Below, piece by piece: positions 42,103 through 51,555 of a stretch of DNA of 64,000 nt (positions are counted from its first letter, which is position 1; each line of letters starts with the position of its first letter). The DNA comes from Nereida ignava (GTDB taxonomy: Bacteria; Pseudomonadota; Alphaproteobacteria; Rhodobacterales; Rhodobacteraceae): contig NZ_CVPC01000006.1 in the NCBI RefSeq assembly GCF_001049735.1, forward strand, positions 1 to 64,000, given 5' to 3'. The position numbers and the translations under genes were made by a program. The notes below the pieces were generated by a model that did no database searches, had not been told where the DNA came from, and saw nothing but the letters and a program-made list of their open reading frames with translations.

Positions 42103-42117
42103 GATATTTTTGGTTGG

Positions 42118-43293
42118 TTACGGGCGTTCTACGCACATAGCAACGCCCATACCGCCGCCAATACACAGCGTTGCGAGGCCTTTTTTCGCGCCGCGACGCT
42201 TCATCTCAAAGAGCAGTGTGTTCAAAACGCGGCAGCCTGATGCACCGATCGGGTGGCCAATGGCGATTGCGCCACCGTTTACGTTTACGATGGCCGGATC
42301 CCAACCCATGTCTTTGTTCACTGCGCATGCCTGAGCGGCGAACGCTTCGTTGGCTTCAACCAGATCGAGATCGCTTGCTGACCAGCCCGCTTTATCAAGC
42401 GCCTTGCGGCTTGCGTAAATTGGCCCAACGCCCATGATTGACGGGTCCAAACCTGCGGTGGCGTAGGAAACAATCCGTGCCAGCGGCTCAATGCCGCGCT
42501 TTTCGGCGTCATCTGCGGACATCAAAAGTGTTGCTGCTGCACCGTCGTTAAGGCCTGATGCGTTTGCTGCGGTGACGGACCCTTCGCGTGTAAATGCGGG
42601 GCGTAGCTTTGCCATGGCATCCATTGTCGCGCCGTGGCGAATGTATTCGTCCGCGTCGACGGTATTCTCGCCTTTGCGTGTTTTCACGATGAACGGCACG
42701 ATCTCGTCTTGGAACTTGCCAGCCAATTGTGCGGCCTCTGCCTTGTTTTGCGAGGCCACGGCAAACTCGTCTTGCATCTCACGGGTGATGCCCCATTGAT
42801 CCGCAACGTTTTCAGCTGTTTGGCCCATGTGATAGCCATTGAATGCGTCCCAAAGTCCATCGCGGATCATCGTGTCGATGTACTGCATGTCACCCATCTT
42901 TTGGCCTGCGCGCAATGTTGCGGCATGGGGGCTAAGTGTCATGTTTTCTTGTCCGCCTGCGGCCACGATTGAGGCATCACCCAACTGGATGTGTTGTGCA
43001 GCCAATGCAACGGCGCGCAAACCAGAGCCACAAACTTGGTTGATGCTCCATGCAGCAGACTCTTTGGCGAGGCCTGCGTTGATGTGCGCTTGGCGCGCAG
43101 GGTTTTGACCTTGGGCAGCTGTAAGAACTTGGCCCAAGATTGTCTCGGAGACTTCTGACGCATCGATGCCTGCACGTGCGACGACTTCGCGCAAAACGGC
43201 TGCGCCCAAATCATGTGCTGGTGTGTTGGCAAAGCTGCCCATAAAGCTGCCGACGGCTGTGCGTGCGGCGGATGCAATAACGACGTTGGTCAT
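42118..43293 (-). CDS. phaA: Acetyl-CoA C-acetyltransferase
   Basis: It joins two acetyl-CoA to acetoacetyl-CoA, feeding polyhydroxybutyrate synthesis and the ethylmalonyl-CoA pathway. The 391-residue thiolase has the acyl-accepting cysteine in [11 protein letters not shown], the GGMSxxPHA-like region in [12 protein letters not shown], and the final catalytic cysteine in LCIGGGMG with HPIGASG before it. It is the first gene of phaA-phaB on the minus strand; an 18-bp near-palindrome lies about 35 bp ahead of its start. Confidence 0.96.
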   Translation of the reverse strand: MTNVVIASAARTAVGSFMGSFANTPAHDLGAAVLREVVARAGIDASEVSETILGQVLTAAQGQNPARQAHINAGLAKESAAWSINQVCGSGLRAVALAAQHIQLGDASIVAAGGQENMTLSPHAATLRAGQKMGDMQYIDTMIRDGLWDAFNGYHMGQTAENVADQWGITREMQDEFAVASQNKAEAAQLAGKFQDEIVPFIVKTRKGENTVDADEYIRHGATMDAMAKLRPAFTREGSVTAANASGLNDGAAATLLMSADDAEKRGIEPLARIVSYATAGLDPSIMGVGPIYASRKALDKAGWSASDLDLVEANEAFAAQACAVNKDMGWDPAIVNVNGGAIAIGHPIGASGCRVLNTLLFEMKRRGAKKGLATLCIGGGMGVAMCVERP

Positions 43294-43327
43294 ATCCCTG
43301 AGGTCCCATTCTTAGTTGGCTGGCCCT

Positions 43328-43345
43328 CGCAAACTGCAATTTGCG
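43328..43345. promoter_or_regulatory. Near-palindrome ahead of phaA, possible PhaR-type operator
   Basis: CGCAAA-CTGCAA-TTTGCG has perfect 6-bp arms and a TGC-containing centre, 35 bp before the phaA ATG. PhaR repressors of Paracoccus and Rhodobacter bind TGC-rich palindromes at pha promoters. The match is suggestive only, and the phaR gene is not in this window. Confidence 0.45.
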
Positions 43346-43552
43346 CATGTGTTTACGCGCGAAAGGGCCCTGATAATGCCTCTTGCGTAGTGGGAATGGT
43401 CTGATGAGTCACGGAAGTATTTAATGTTTACGCTAGCATAAGCAGTAGATTGCCCGCAAAAATACGCAGAAGTTTCGGATTGGCGTCACCGCTGTGTGAC
43501 TTAGGGTCAACTTTGGTGTGTGTCTGGCAGAAATTGAAATGGGAGAGATGTT

Positions 43553-44143
43553 TTGAATGATGGATTGACGCGATGCGACTGGCTCGATGGATCTGAGATT
43601 TACCGCCACTACCATGACACAGAGTGGGGTGTGCCGGAGTACGACAGTCGCGCACTTTGGGAGAAGCTAATTCTCGATGGCTTTCAGGCCGGTCTGTCGT
43701 GGATCACCATTTTGAAAAAGCGCGAGGCGTTCATTGAGGCGTTTGAAGGGTTTGACCCCCACCGCATCGCTACATGGGGTGAGGCGGATGTTGAGCGTCT
43801 GTTGGCAAACCCTGGCATCGTTCGCCACCGCGGTAAAATCACAGCGGCGATCAGCAATGCGAATGCCTTAATTCGCCTAGAACGTGAACAGAGCTTTAGT
43901 TCCTATTGCTGGTCATTTGTTGGGGGCACACCTATTCAGGGGCATATCATGCGCCCCGAGGACCGGCCCGCCCAAACAGTAGCATCGGCAGCACTCTCAA
44001 AAGACCTGAAAAAGCGCGGTTTCAAGTTTTGCGGCCCCACAATCGTTTATGCATGGATGCAGGCTTGTGGGCTGGTCAACGACCATTCGCTTGATTGCCA
44101 CAGGTTTGAGCCGTGCCGCCTTATGGGGTCAAAAGCGCGCTGA
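43553..44143 (+). CDS. tag: DNA-3-methyladenine glycosylase I
   Basis: Tag removes 3-methyladenine from alkylated DNA. The 196-residue protein begins with RCDW and has HDTEWGVPEYD, EKLILDGFQAGLSW and, near the C-terminus, HSLDCHRF; the Cys/His pairs at both ends are the zinc ligands of the family. The start is a TTG at 43553, preceded by GGGAGAG at suitable spacing; the nearby ATG at 43548 runs into an immediate stop. Its 3' end overlaps the convergent tlpA gene by 23 bp. Confidence 0.92.
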   Translation: MNDGLTRCDWLDGSEIYRHYHDTEWGVPEYDSRALWEKLILDGFQAGLSWITILKKREAFIEAFEGFDPHRIATWGEADVERLLANPGIVRHRGKITAAISNANALIRLEREQSFSSYCWSFVGGTPIQGHIMRPEDRPAQTVASAALSKDLKKRGFKFCGPTIVYAWMQACGLVNDHSLDCHRFEPCRLMGSKAR

Positions 44144-44666
44144 TCATCGCCTTAGCTGACGGGCTGTTCCATTCTGCATCACCAACCATACGTGCAATTT
44201 CGCGCCCCTGTGGATCAAGTATCAAAGTTGCCGGTAAGCCGAGTACGCCGATTTGACGCGACAGGATTTGCTTGGGGTCGCGGTAGAGCGGCAGATTTTC
44301 GACACCGATGTCGTCAAAGAATTTACGCATGGCCGCAGGGTTGTTGCGCCCGGTCGCAATGGTCACCACGGCAAAGTCGTCACCGCCAAACTCTGCCTGT
44401 AATTCTTGAAGCATCGGCATCTCTTTGCGGCATGGTGCGCACCAGGTTGCCCAGAAGTTCAAAACGACGTGTTTACCCTCATAGGCCTCAAGCGTCGCTG
44501 GCGCGCCATCGAAGGTTTGAAACTCTGCCTCTGGCATATCTTTTGCGGCGGCATGGAAGTTCAGCTTTTTCATGCTGCCCATCAGCAAATCTTCCAGCGC
44601 GGGATTGGCCGCAGCATTTGTTGCGATAAGAGCGAAGGCCATATAAAGCGACACAAGATATTTCAT
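44121..44666 (-). CDS. TlpA/ResA-type periplasmic thiol-disulfide oxidoreductase
   Basis: A 181-residue membrane-anchored or exported thioredoxin-like protein. The signal/anchor segment covers residues 1-20. The active site is FWATWC76-A-P-C79, and a cis-Pro is in LGLPATLIL. TlpA/ResA/CcmG proteins keep apocytochrome or oxidase thiols reduced. It diverges from argH with 32 bp between starts, a common rhodobacteral pairing. Exact client unknown; the DsbD-N protein at 18930-19742 could be an electron source. Confidence 0.92.
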   Translation of the reverse strand: MKYLVSLYMAFALIATNAAANPALEDLLMGSMKKLNFHAAAKDMPEAEFQTFDGAPATLEAYEGKHVVLNFWATWCAPCRKEMPMLQELQAEFGGDDFAVVTIATGRNNPAAMRKFFDDIGVENLPLYRDPKQILSRQIGVLGLPATLILDPQGREIARMVGDAEWNSPSAKAMISALLTP

Positions 44667-44698
44667 TTTCGCAGACTTCTTCCTGTTAAAGGGCCGTT

Positions 44699-46087
44699 AT
44701 GACAAAGACATCGAACCAAATGTGGGGTGGCCGTTTTGCCGCCGGTAATTCAGACATCATGGAGGCAATTAACGCGTCCATCGATTTTGACCAGCGGATG
44801 GCGGCACAAGACATTGCAGGCTCGCGTGCCCATGCGGCGATGTTGGGTGCGATGGGCATTGTCACTGATAGCGATGCGACCGCGATGCGGGAAGGGCTGC
44901 TCACAGTATTGTCAGAAATCGAAGCAGGCGATTTTCCGTTTTCAAAGCAACTTGAAGACATTCACATGAATGTCGAAGCGCGCCTGAAAGAGATCATCGG
45001 CGAGCCAGCAGGTCGTCTGCATACGGGGCGTTCGCGCAACGATCAGGTGGCCACTGGGTTCAAGCTTTGGGTGCGGGACCAGTTTGACGCAATTGACGCG
45101 GCATTGGCGGCACTGATGAAAGCGTTCGTTGGTCAGGCAGAGGCCGGCGCAGAGTGGGTGATGCCAGGCTTTACGCATTTGCAAGTGGCACAGCCCGTAA
45201 CTTGGGGTCATCACATGCTGGCTTATGCCGAAATGTTGGACCGTGATCGGGCGCGCTTTGCGGATGCGCGCAAGCGGATGAACACATCGCCTTTGGGGGC
45301 CGCTGCGTTGGCCGGTACGGGTTTTGCGATTGACCGCGACATGACCGCGACTGAACTTGGTTTCGACCGGCCTGCGTCCAACTCGCTTGATGCGGTGTCT
45401 GATCGTGATTTCGCGCTTGAGTTCCTCAGCTCTGCGTCAATTTGTGCGATGCACCTAAGCCGCTTCGCTGAGGAGCTTGTTATCTGGTCGTCTGCGCAAT
45501 TCCGCTTTGTCACCTTGTCCGACAGCTTTTCAACAGGCTCGTCGATCATGCCGCAAAAGAAGAACCCTGATGCGGCCGAATTGATCCGTGCAAAGATTGG
45601 CCGGATTTTCGGCGCCAATGTCGCTTTGATGACTGTGATGAAGGGCCTGCCGCTGGCCTACTCTAAAGACATGCAAGAAGACAAAGAACAGGTCTTTGAT
45701 GCGGCTGATAATTTGATGCTGGCGATTGCTGCGATGGAAGGCATGGTCAGTGATATGACAGCAAATGTCTCAGAACTTGAAAAGGCGGCTGCCACAGGGT
45801 TCAGCACAGCCACAGATTTGGCAGACTGGCTTGTGCGTGAACTTGGGCTACCCTTCCGCGAGGCGCACCACGTGACAGGTGCGCTGGTCGCCATGGCCGA
45901 GAAGGGGGGCTGTGATTTGCCTGACCTCAGCCTTGAGCAGATGAAAACGGTGCATGAGGGCATTACTGTAAGTGTGTTTGACGTATTGGGCGTCCATAAT
46001 TCAGTTGCCTCACGCACATCATTTGGCGGTACAGCGCCCGTTCGCGTACGCGAGCAAGTTGCCCGGTGGAAGGAACATTTGGGATGA
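44699..46087 (+). CDS. argH: Argininosuccinate lyase
   Basis: ArgH cleaves argininosuccinate to arginine and fumarate, the last step of arginine synthesis. The 462-residue protein carries the fumarase/aspartase signature [12 protein letters not shown] and [13 protein letters not shown]. It begins [13 protein letters not shown], as expected. The stop overlaps the start of a small lipoprotein gene (ATGA), which is followed by DUF2834 and lysA in the same direction; the set is a probable operon joining arginine and lysine synthesis. Confidence 0.97.
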   Translation: MTKTSNQMWGGRFAAGNSDIMEAINASIDFDQRMAAQDIAGSRAHAAMLGAMGIVTDSDATAMREGLLTVLSEIEAGDFPFSKQLEDIHMNVEARLKEIIGEPAGRLHTGRSRNDQVATGFKLWVRDQFDAIDAALAALMKAFVGQAEAGAEWVMPGFTHLQVAQPVTWGHHMLAYAEMLDRDRARFADARKRMNTSPLGAAALAGTGFAIDRDMTATELGFDRPASNSLDAVSDRDFALEFLSSASICAMHLSRFAEELVIWSSAQFRFVTLSDSFSTGSSIMPQKKNPDAAELIRAKIGRIFGANVALMTVMKGLPLAYSKDMQEDKEQVFDAADNLMLAIAAMEGMVSDMTANVSELEKAAATGFSTATDLADWLVRELGLPFREAHHVTGALVAMAEKGGCDLPDLSLEQMKTVHEGITVSVFDVLGVHNSVASRTSFGGTAPVRVREQVARWKEHLG

Positions 46088-46257
46088 GAGTAATCGGTAT
46101 TTGTTTAATGGTAGCAACTTTGGCTGGATGCGGTGCTGACGGTCAGCCTGTGCGCCCGACAGGTGGTGTAGGCGTGTCTGTTGGTTCGGGTGGTGTCAGC
46201 GTTGGTGGTAATGTCGGCGTGCGCTCTGGCCCCGTTACCGTAAGCGTTGGGCTTTGA
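46084..46257 (+). CDS. Small Gly/Val-repeat lipoprotein
   Basis: A 57-residue protein. Residues 1-16 are a lipoprotein signal peptide with lipobox LAGC (C16). The mature part of about 41 residues repeats Gly-Val-x-Val units ([20 protein letters not shown], then [10 protein letters not shown]), which would favour a beta or adhesive structure. Function is unknown. The start overlaps argH by 4 bp and so is fixed by coupling. It lies between argH and lysA, an arrangement I recall from other rhodobacteral genomes. Confidence 0.82.
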   Translation: MRVIGICLMVATLAGCGADGQPVRPTGGVGVSVGSGGVSVGGNVGVRSGPVTVSVGL

Positions 46258-46259
46258 TC

Positions 46260-46595
46260 ATGATGCGCAATGTGCTCCGCCTCATCTTTCTTGCACTGGC
46301 GATTTGGGGTGCCATCCACCCTATGTATTATTTCGTCAGCTGGTTTCAGTCTGAAGGGTGGGCGTTGGGCCCGATGATCGATGCTTGGTACGTCAATGAC
46401 GCCACAAGCGGCCTTGTTTGGGACCTCACCATCGCAGCCATTGCGCTGTCCGTTTGGGTCATCTACCGCGCCTTTGCGGATAGCTTTGTGTATCTGGTGG
46501 TGATCCCCGCAACCTTTTGCATTGGCGTCAGTTGCGGCCTACCGCTTTACTTCTTTATCGCCTTGTCGCGCAGCCCCGCGCACGCATCAACCTAA
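46260..46595 (+). CDS. DUF2834 membrane protein
   Basis: A 111-residue protein with three hydrophobic helices. It resembles DUF2834 (WDLTIAAIALSVWVIY and LPLYFFIALS are typical). Function is unknown. I used the ATG at 46260; a TTG at 46254 is two codons upstream. It is embedded in the argH-lysA gene set, starting 2 bp after the small lipoprotein stop. Confidence 0.85.
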   Translation: MMRNVLRLIFLALAIWGAIHPMYYFVSWFQSEGWALGPMIDAWYVNDATSGLVWDLTIAAIALSVWVIYRAFADSFVYLVVIPATFCIGVSCGLPLYFFIALSRSPAHAST

Positions 46596-46612
46596 GACCA
46601 CAGGGATCACCC

Positions 46613-47878
46613 ATGGATCACTTTCTCTATCGTGACGGCGCACTTTATGCCGAAGACGTTCCCGTCGCTGAAATCGCGGCTGCTGTTGGCACACCGTTTT
46701 ATGTTTATTCATCAGCGACGCTTCTGCGGCACTTCCGTCTCTTTGATGAGGCGCTGGACGGCATGGAGCATCTTGTTTGTTTTGCGATGAAATCTAACAG
46801 CAACCAAGCTGTTCTCAAATTGTTGGGCGATGCGGGTGCGGGCATGGATGTTGTGTCCGGCGGAGAATATCTGCGCGCCAAAGCGGCAGGCGTGTCTGGT
46901 GATAAAATCGTATTTTCGGGCGTTGGTAAAACCGCTGATGAAATGCGCCTCGCGCTGACTGGCGGTGTGCGTCAGTTCAATGTGGAGAGCGAGCCAGAGA
47001 TGCGCCGCCTGTCCGAGGTAGCCACATCATTGGGCATGGTCGCGCCGATTACTGTACGCGTGAATCCTGATGTGGATGCGAAAACCCACGAGAAAATCAG
47101 CACAGGCAAAAAGGGTGATAAATTCGGTATCCCGATTGACCGTGCGTCTGAGGTCTACGCCCTTGCTGCATCACTGCCCGGTCTGAAGGTCGTGGGCATT
47201 GATGTGCACATCGGCAGCCAACTGACACAGCTTGAGCCGTTTGAATTGGCCTATGAGAAAGTTAAAGACCTGACCATTCAGTTGCGCGCCGAAGGTCATG
47301 AAATCATCCGCCTCGATCTGGGTGGCGGTCTTGGCATTCCATACGAGCGCTCGAACGAAGCGCCGCCTTTGCCAACGGATTACGGTGCGATGGTAAAGCG
47401 TGTTCTCGGCGATCTGGATGTTGAGATTGAGATCGAACCGGGCCGCCTTATCTCGGGCAATGCGGGCATCATGGTGTCAAAAGTGATCTACCTCAAAGAA
47501 GGGGATGACCGTCAGTTCCTGATCATTGATGGTGCGATGAATGATCTGGTGCGTCCTGCGATGTACGGCGCATACCACGATATCATCCCTGTTAATGAGC
47601 GCCCTGCGGGTGCGCAAAGCGCAACCTATGATATCGTTGGACCGATTTGTGAAAGTGGTGACACTTTTGCCAAGGGCCGCTCTATGGCTGCTGTCGCACC
47701 GGACGAATTGATCGCGTTCCGCAGCGCGGGTGCATATGGCGCTGTGATGTCGTCTGAGTATAATTCACGTCCCTTGATCCCTGAAGTTCTTGTGCAGGGT
47801 GATCAATTTGCGGTTATCCGCCAGCGGCCCACCTTTGACGAAATGATAAATCGCGATACCATTCCTGAGTGGCTGTGA
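46613..47878 (+). CDS. lysA: Diaminopimelate decarboxylase
   Basis: LysA decarboxylates meso-diaminopimelate to L-lysine using PLP. The 421-residue protein has the PLP lysine in CFAMKSNSN, the phosphate-binding GGGLGIPY and EPGRLISGNAG, and the C-terminal CESGDTFAKGR with the partner-subunit cysteine. The start at 46613 (MDHFLYRDG) is conserved; a frame open from 46517 inside DUF2834 is rejected. It lies 17 bp after DUF2834 and 36 bp before the TIGR02302 gene. Confidence 0.96.
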   Translation: MDHFLYRDGALYAEDVPVAEIAAAVGTPFYVYSSATLLRHFRLFDEALDGMEHLVCFAMKSNSNQAVLKLLGDAGAGMDVVSGGEYLRAKAAGVSGDKIVFSGVGKTADEMRLALTGGVRQFNVESEPEMRRLSEVATSLGMVAPITVRVNPDVDAKTHEKISTGKKGDKFGIPIDRASEVYALAASLPGLKVVGIDVHIGSQLTQLEPFELAYEKVKDLTIQLRAEGHEIIRLDLGGGLGIPYERSNEAPPLPTDYGAMVKRVLGDLDVEIEIEPGRLISGNAGIMVSKVIYLKEGDDRQFLIIDGAMNDLVRPAMYGAYHDIIPVNERPAGAQSATYDIVGPICESGDTFAKGRSMAAVAPDELIAFRSAGAYGAVMSSEYNSRPLIPEVLVQGDQFAVIRQRPTFDEMINRDTIPEWL

Positions 47879-47914
47879 GGGCTATCGTGCGCTCACGTGA
47901 GTGAAAGGTGAGCG

Positions 47915-50524
47915 ATGACTGCCAATTTGGCTCTACCAAAAGCGACGCGAAAAGCACTGCGGCTCACGTGGCTAGGGCTATGGACTGAACGTATCACCCG
48001 TGCTTTTTGGCCGGTTTGGTCGGTTGTTTTTGTGGCTGTTGGTGCGGCTCTTCTTGGTGTTCATCAGGCGTTGTCCGAAATAACCATCGCCGTTGTTGGT
48101 GTTGGGTTCTTTCTGTGTATTCTTGCGGCAATCTTACACGGTGCACGTCAGTTTGAGCGCCCGAAATGGGCGGAGGCGCAAACGCGCTTAGACAAAACCC
48201 TATCGGGCCGTCCGATAAGCTCATTGCTTGATGCACAGGCCATAGGCACAAGAGATCCTGCATCGCAGGCAGTCTGGGAAATTCACCAGAACAGAATGCG
48301 CGCCCAAGCACAGACAGCCAAAGCCGTTGAGCCGGATCTTAGGGTCTCGCGATTTGACCCGTTCGGTTTGCGGTTCGTTGCCCTTTTGGTGTTGTCGGTT
48401 GGGGTATTGTTCGGCTCATTTGGGCAGCTAAGCAGCGTGACAAAAATAACCCAAGCCACTGATGAGCTAGCGATGGGCCCCAGCTGGGAAGGCTGGGTAA
48501 CGCCGCCTGTGTATACGGGGCGGCCTACGATTTATTTGCCTGATGTTCCCGCTGGTCCGCTGCGCGTGCCCGAAGGCAGCGAAGTGACGGTGCGCCTTTA
48601 CGGTGAACTTGGTTCATTAGGTGTGATGCAGAGTGTTACACGCTCGCAAGCTGATCCTAACGCTGCTGAGCAGCGCTTTGTTATTGAGAAAAGCGGTGCT
48701 TTGGCGATTGGTATGGCGGATCAGAACGCAACCAAGGCTGATCGCGCGCCGCAGCAATGGTCTGTGATTATGGAGCCGGATCAGGCCCCATCAATTATTG
48801 CGTCTGCGCCGGTGCGTTCCGAGGCGGATGGGACTTTGCTTCAGCAGTTCTTGGCACAAGATGATTACGGCGTGGTCGCGGGAAGTGGGGTTATCTCGCT
48901 TGATCTTTTGAATGTTGACCGTGCCCATGGCTTGTTGGCAGAGCCCGAAAACCATCCCCAGATCACGCTACAATTGCCAATGACAATCACGGGGGATCGC
49001 GCGCAATTTGAAGAAACCTTGACCGAGAACTTCTCGGAACATGTGTTTGCCAACCTGCCAGTCGTGCTACAAATGCAGGTCGAAGACAGTCTTGGTCAAA
49101 CTGGTCAATCTGCCCCCATCAAGATGACGTTGCCCGGCCGCCGCTTTTTTGATCCGCTTGCAAGTGCGATCATAGAGCAGCGGCGCGATTTGCTGTGGAC
49201 CCGTGAGAATGCCACCCGCGTAGAGCGCCTACTGCGTGCCATTTCATGGCTACCTGATGATATATTTCGCGGAGAAGGGACGTACCTTAGTCTGAGTTTT
49301 ATCATCCGTGATTTGGCCAATTTAGGCCGCCAAATGAGCGACGAAAAACGTGATGAAATTGCGCAAGCCCTTTGGGAATTGGCAATTGAGTTAGAAGACG
49401 GTGATCTTGAAGATGCGCGCCAACGCTTGGCCCGCGCTCAAGAACGGCTGAACGAGGCGATGCGCAACGGTGCCTCCCAAGAAGAGATCGCTGAATTGAT
49501 GCAGGAATTGCGCGACGCGTCACAAGATTATCTGCGCCAACTTGCGCAGGAACAACAGCGCAATGGCGAGGCGGGCGATCAACAGCAAGCGGGAAATAGT
49601 CAAGAAATCACGCCAGATCAGCTTCAGCAGATGATGGATGAAATCCAGCAATTGATGGAAGAAGGGCGCATGGCCGAGGCGCAAGAGCGCATGGCGCAGC
49701 TGAACCGGATGCTTGAGAACATGCGCGTCGCCCAAGGCAGTGGCGAAGGTGGTAGCCAAGGCGAAGGTCAGCAAGCCATGGAAGACTTGGCCGAAACACT
49801 TCGGGATCAACAAGACCTAAGCGATGAAGCGTTCCGCCAACTTCAAGAGCAGTTTGAGCAAAGCGAGCAACAAGGGCAGCAAGGCCAGCAACAAGGTCAG
49901 GACGGACAGCAGGGTGAAGGCGGTCAACAGGGCAATCAGTCGGGTCAACAACAGGGTCAGCAGCCGGGAGAGCAGTCTGGTGGGCAATCAGGTGGGCAAG
50001 GTGGTGCCGAAGGTTTGGGCGATCTTGAAGGGTCACTCCAAAACCGCCAGCAAGCACTCCGTCAAGAGTTAGATGCACAGCGGCGCAACCTACCTGGTGC
50101 GGGCACCCAAGCGGGTGATGATGCACGTGATGCTTTAGGGCGTGCCGAAGGCGCAATGGAGAACGCGGATGAGGCTTTAGGCGAGGGTGATCTGGCCGAG
50201 GCGATTGATCAGCAATCTCGCGCTATTCAGGCGTTGCGCGACGGGTTGCGTGATCTGGGTGAGGCTATGGCCCAAGCCAATGATGGCGCTCCGCAAGAGG
50301 GACAGGGAACGCCCTCAGGTCAAAATGGGGGCGCATCCCGTGATCCGTTGGGCCGTGATCGCGGACAAGGTCGTGCAATAAGTGATGGCGAAGGCCTTTT
50401 GCAGGGCGATGATGCAAACCGTCGCGCACAGGATTTGTTGGATGAAATTCGTCGTCGTTCGGGCGATGCAGAGCGCCCTGAACTTGAGCTTGAGTACCTG
50501 AAGCGTCTGCTTGAACGGTTCTGA
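47915..50524 (+). CDS. TIGR02302/DUF4175 family membrane protein
   Basis: An 869-residue protein of the alphaproteobacterial TIGR02302 family, function unknown. Two N-terminal membrane helices lie at about residues 30-75 and a third at about 150-170. Next comes a predicted periplasmic beta-rich region, then from about residue 430 a long helical Gln/Glu/Ala-rich part. Residues about 648-700 are extreme low complexity (QQGQQGQQQGQDGQQGEGG and similar, then GGQSGGQGG). A conserved acidic/helical C-terminus follows, ending in a QDLLDEIRRRSGD block. It converges on the zinc-ribbon gene with a single base between stops. Confidence 0.9.
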   Translation: MTANLALPKATRKALRLTWLGLWTERITRAFWPVWSVVFVAVGAALLGVHQALSEITIAVVGVGFFLCILAAILHGARQFERPKWAEAQTRLDKTLSGRPISSLLDAQAIGTRDPASQAVWEIHQNRMRAQAQTAKAVEPDLRVSRFDPFGLRFVALLVLSVGVLFGSFGQLSSVTKITQATDELAMGPSWEGWVTPPVYTGRPTIYLPDVPAGPLRVPEGSEVTVRLYGELGSLGVMQSVTRSQADPNAAEQRFVIEKSGALAIGMADQNATKADRAPQQWSVIMEPDQAPSIIASAPVRSEADGTLLQQFLAQDDYGVVAGSGVISLDLLNVDRAHGLLAEPENHPQITLQLPMTITGDRAQFEETLTENFSEHVFANLPVVLQMQVEDSLGQTGQSAPIKMTLPGRRFFDPLASAIIEQRRDLLWTRENATRVERLLRAISWLPDDIFRGEGTYLSLSFIIRDLANLGRQMSDEKRDEIAQALWELAIELEDGDLEDARQRLARAQERLNEAMRNGASQEEIAELMQELRDASQDYLRQLAQEQQRNGEAGDQQQAGNSQEITPDQLQQMMDEIQQLMEEGRMAEAQERMAQLNRMLENMRVAQGSGEGGSQGEGQQAMEDLAETLRDQQDLSDEAFRQLQEQFEQSEQQGQQGQQQGQDGQQGEGGQQGNQSGQQQGQQPGEQSGGQSGGQGGAEGLGDLEGSLQNRQQALRQELDAQRRNLPGAGTQAGDDARDALGRAEGAMENADEALGEGDLAEAIDQQSRAIQALRDGLRDLGEAMAQANDGAPQEGQGTPSGQNGGASRDPLGRDRGQGRAISDGEGLLQGDDANRRAQDLLDEIRRRSGDAERPELELEYLKRLLERF

Positions 50525-50525
50525 G

Positions 50526-51413
50526 TTAACCCGCGTCAGGCTCGGCCGGTAAGGCGGGTGTGTCCCGCGCAGCCGCCCCGTTCACTGAAACAGTCGCCTT
50601 TTCCATCCAAGAGTTGGCGGTTTGGGAAAACGTACTTAGCCCCTCATCTAGCTTGCTGCGAGCCATATCCACAAAGGTCACATAGCCATCTACAGGCTGC
50701 GCAACTTGCGGCAGGGCGTCTTTGGCTTGGGGCGCATACACATAGAGAGCAAGTGCTGCCGCCGTGATGCTTAGCATGCCGAAAAAGCCGGTCCGGAACT
50801 GCTTGCGATCTGCGCGCTCTTGAAGGGTCGTGTCTTGCGCAGATGCCGCTTGGTTTGTGCTGAGCGTTGAGTTGATTTCCTCAATATCTGGCAGCAATTC
50901 ACGGCGTGGTGCCGACGAGGGCGCTTTGGGCGCATTTGTCACCGCCGCAATTTCCTCGGCCTCAATTCCGCGCAATCGTGACAGACGATCTACGGCGCTG
51001 CTTTCTTGGCTCTCGCGGGTTGTGATCTGTGCTGCGCTGTCCTCAAGCCCAAGTTCTGTTTGCGTCTCAAGTGGGGACGTGGGTGCGGCGCGTTGCTTTT
51101 TGTCAAACTCGGCTTCTTGGCGCAGGATGTTCTCAACCTCTGGGGTCATGGTGCTGCGTGGGCCGCCGTCTGCTTGTTGGCCGCGGACCCACGGCGTTGG
51201 ATCTTCTACGCTTTCGCTGGCGATGTCATCCAGAACCGTCTCGGCCATTGATGCCGTCAGAGTGTCATCAAGTGTGCCGTCTGCGGCGGCTTTGGCCGGC
51301 GCTTGAAACCACGTCACATTACAGCTGGAGCACTGCACGTCGCGGCCCTCATCAGGGATCACGTCGTCGGGAACCTCATACGTCGCATCACAGTTCGGAC
51401 AAATCAGCCGCAT
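50526..51413 (-). CDS. Zinc-ribbon (MJ0042-type) membrane protein next to ftsEX
   Basis: A 295-residue protein beginning with an N-terminal zinc ribbon, C5-x2-C8 and C28-x2-C31 (MRLICPNCDATYEVP, QCSSCNVTWF). A long acidic, probably disordered middle (about 40-205) is followed by one membrane helix (about 220-240) and a C-terminal helical segment. I chose the ATG at 51413 because the zinc ribbon begins there; an upstream start would add 38 unrelated residues. It diverges from ftsE by about 143 bp. In alphaproteobacteria this gene is regularly beside ftsEX, but its role is not established. Confidence 0.87.
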   Translation of the reverse strand: MRLICPNCDATYEVPDDVIPDEGRDVQCSSCNVTWFQAPAKAAADGTLDDTLTASMAETVLDDIASESVEDPTPWVRGQQADGGPRSTMTPEVENILRQEAEFDKKQRAAPTSPLETQTELGLEDSAAQITTRESQESSAVDRLSRLRGIEAEEIAAVTNAPKAPSSAPRRELLPDIEEINSTLSTNQAASAQDTTLQERADRKQFRTGFFGMLSITAAALALYVYAPQAKDALPQVAQPVDGYVTFVDMARSKLDEGLSTFSQTANSWMEKATVSVNGAAARDTPALPAEPDAG

Positions 51414-51555
51414 CTTGCTTACCTTACCATTTAACAGACGTATCGCCTGTCCTTCATCGCTAATTGTCCATAAATAAGCAACAATATCAATCAGACAATC
51501 AAAACACAGGCGCTGTGATTGAAACATTGCAAATGTTGCTGCATGAAGGCGTGCA

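Noticed and set aside
49869-50010. Gln/Gly-coding repeat considered as a CRISPR or tandem DNA repeat array
   Set aside because: The units are short and irregular, remain in frame, and encode a low-complexity protein segment of the TIGR02302 family; there is no repeat-spacer structure.
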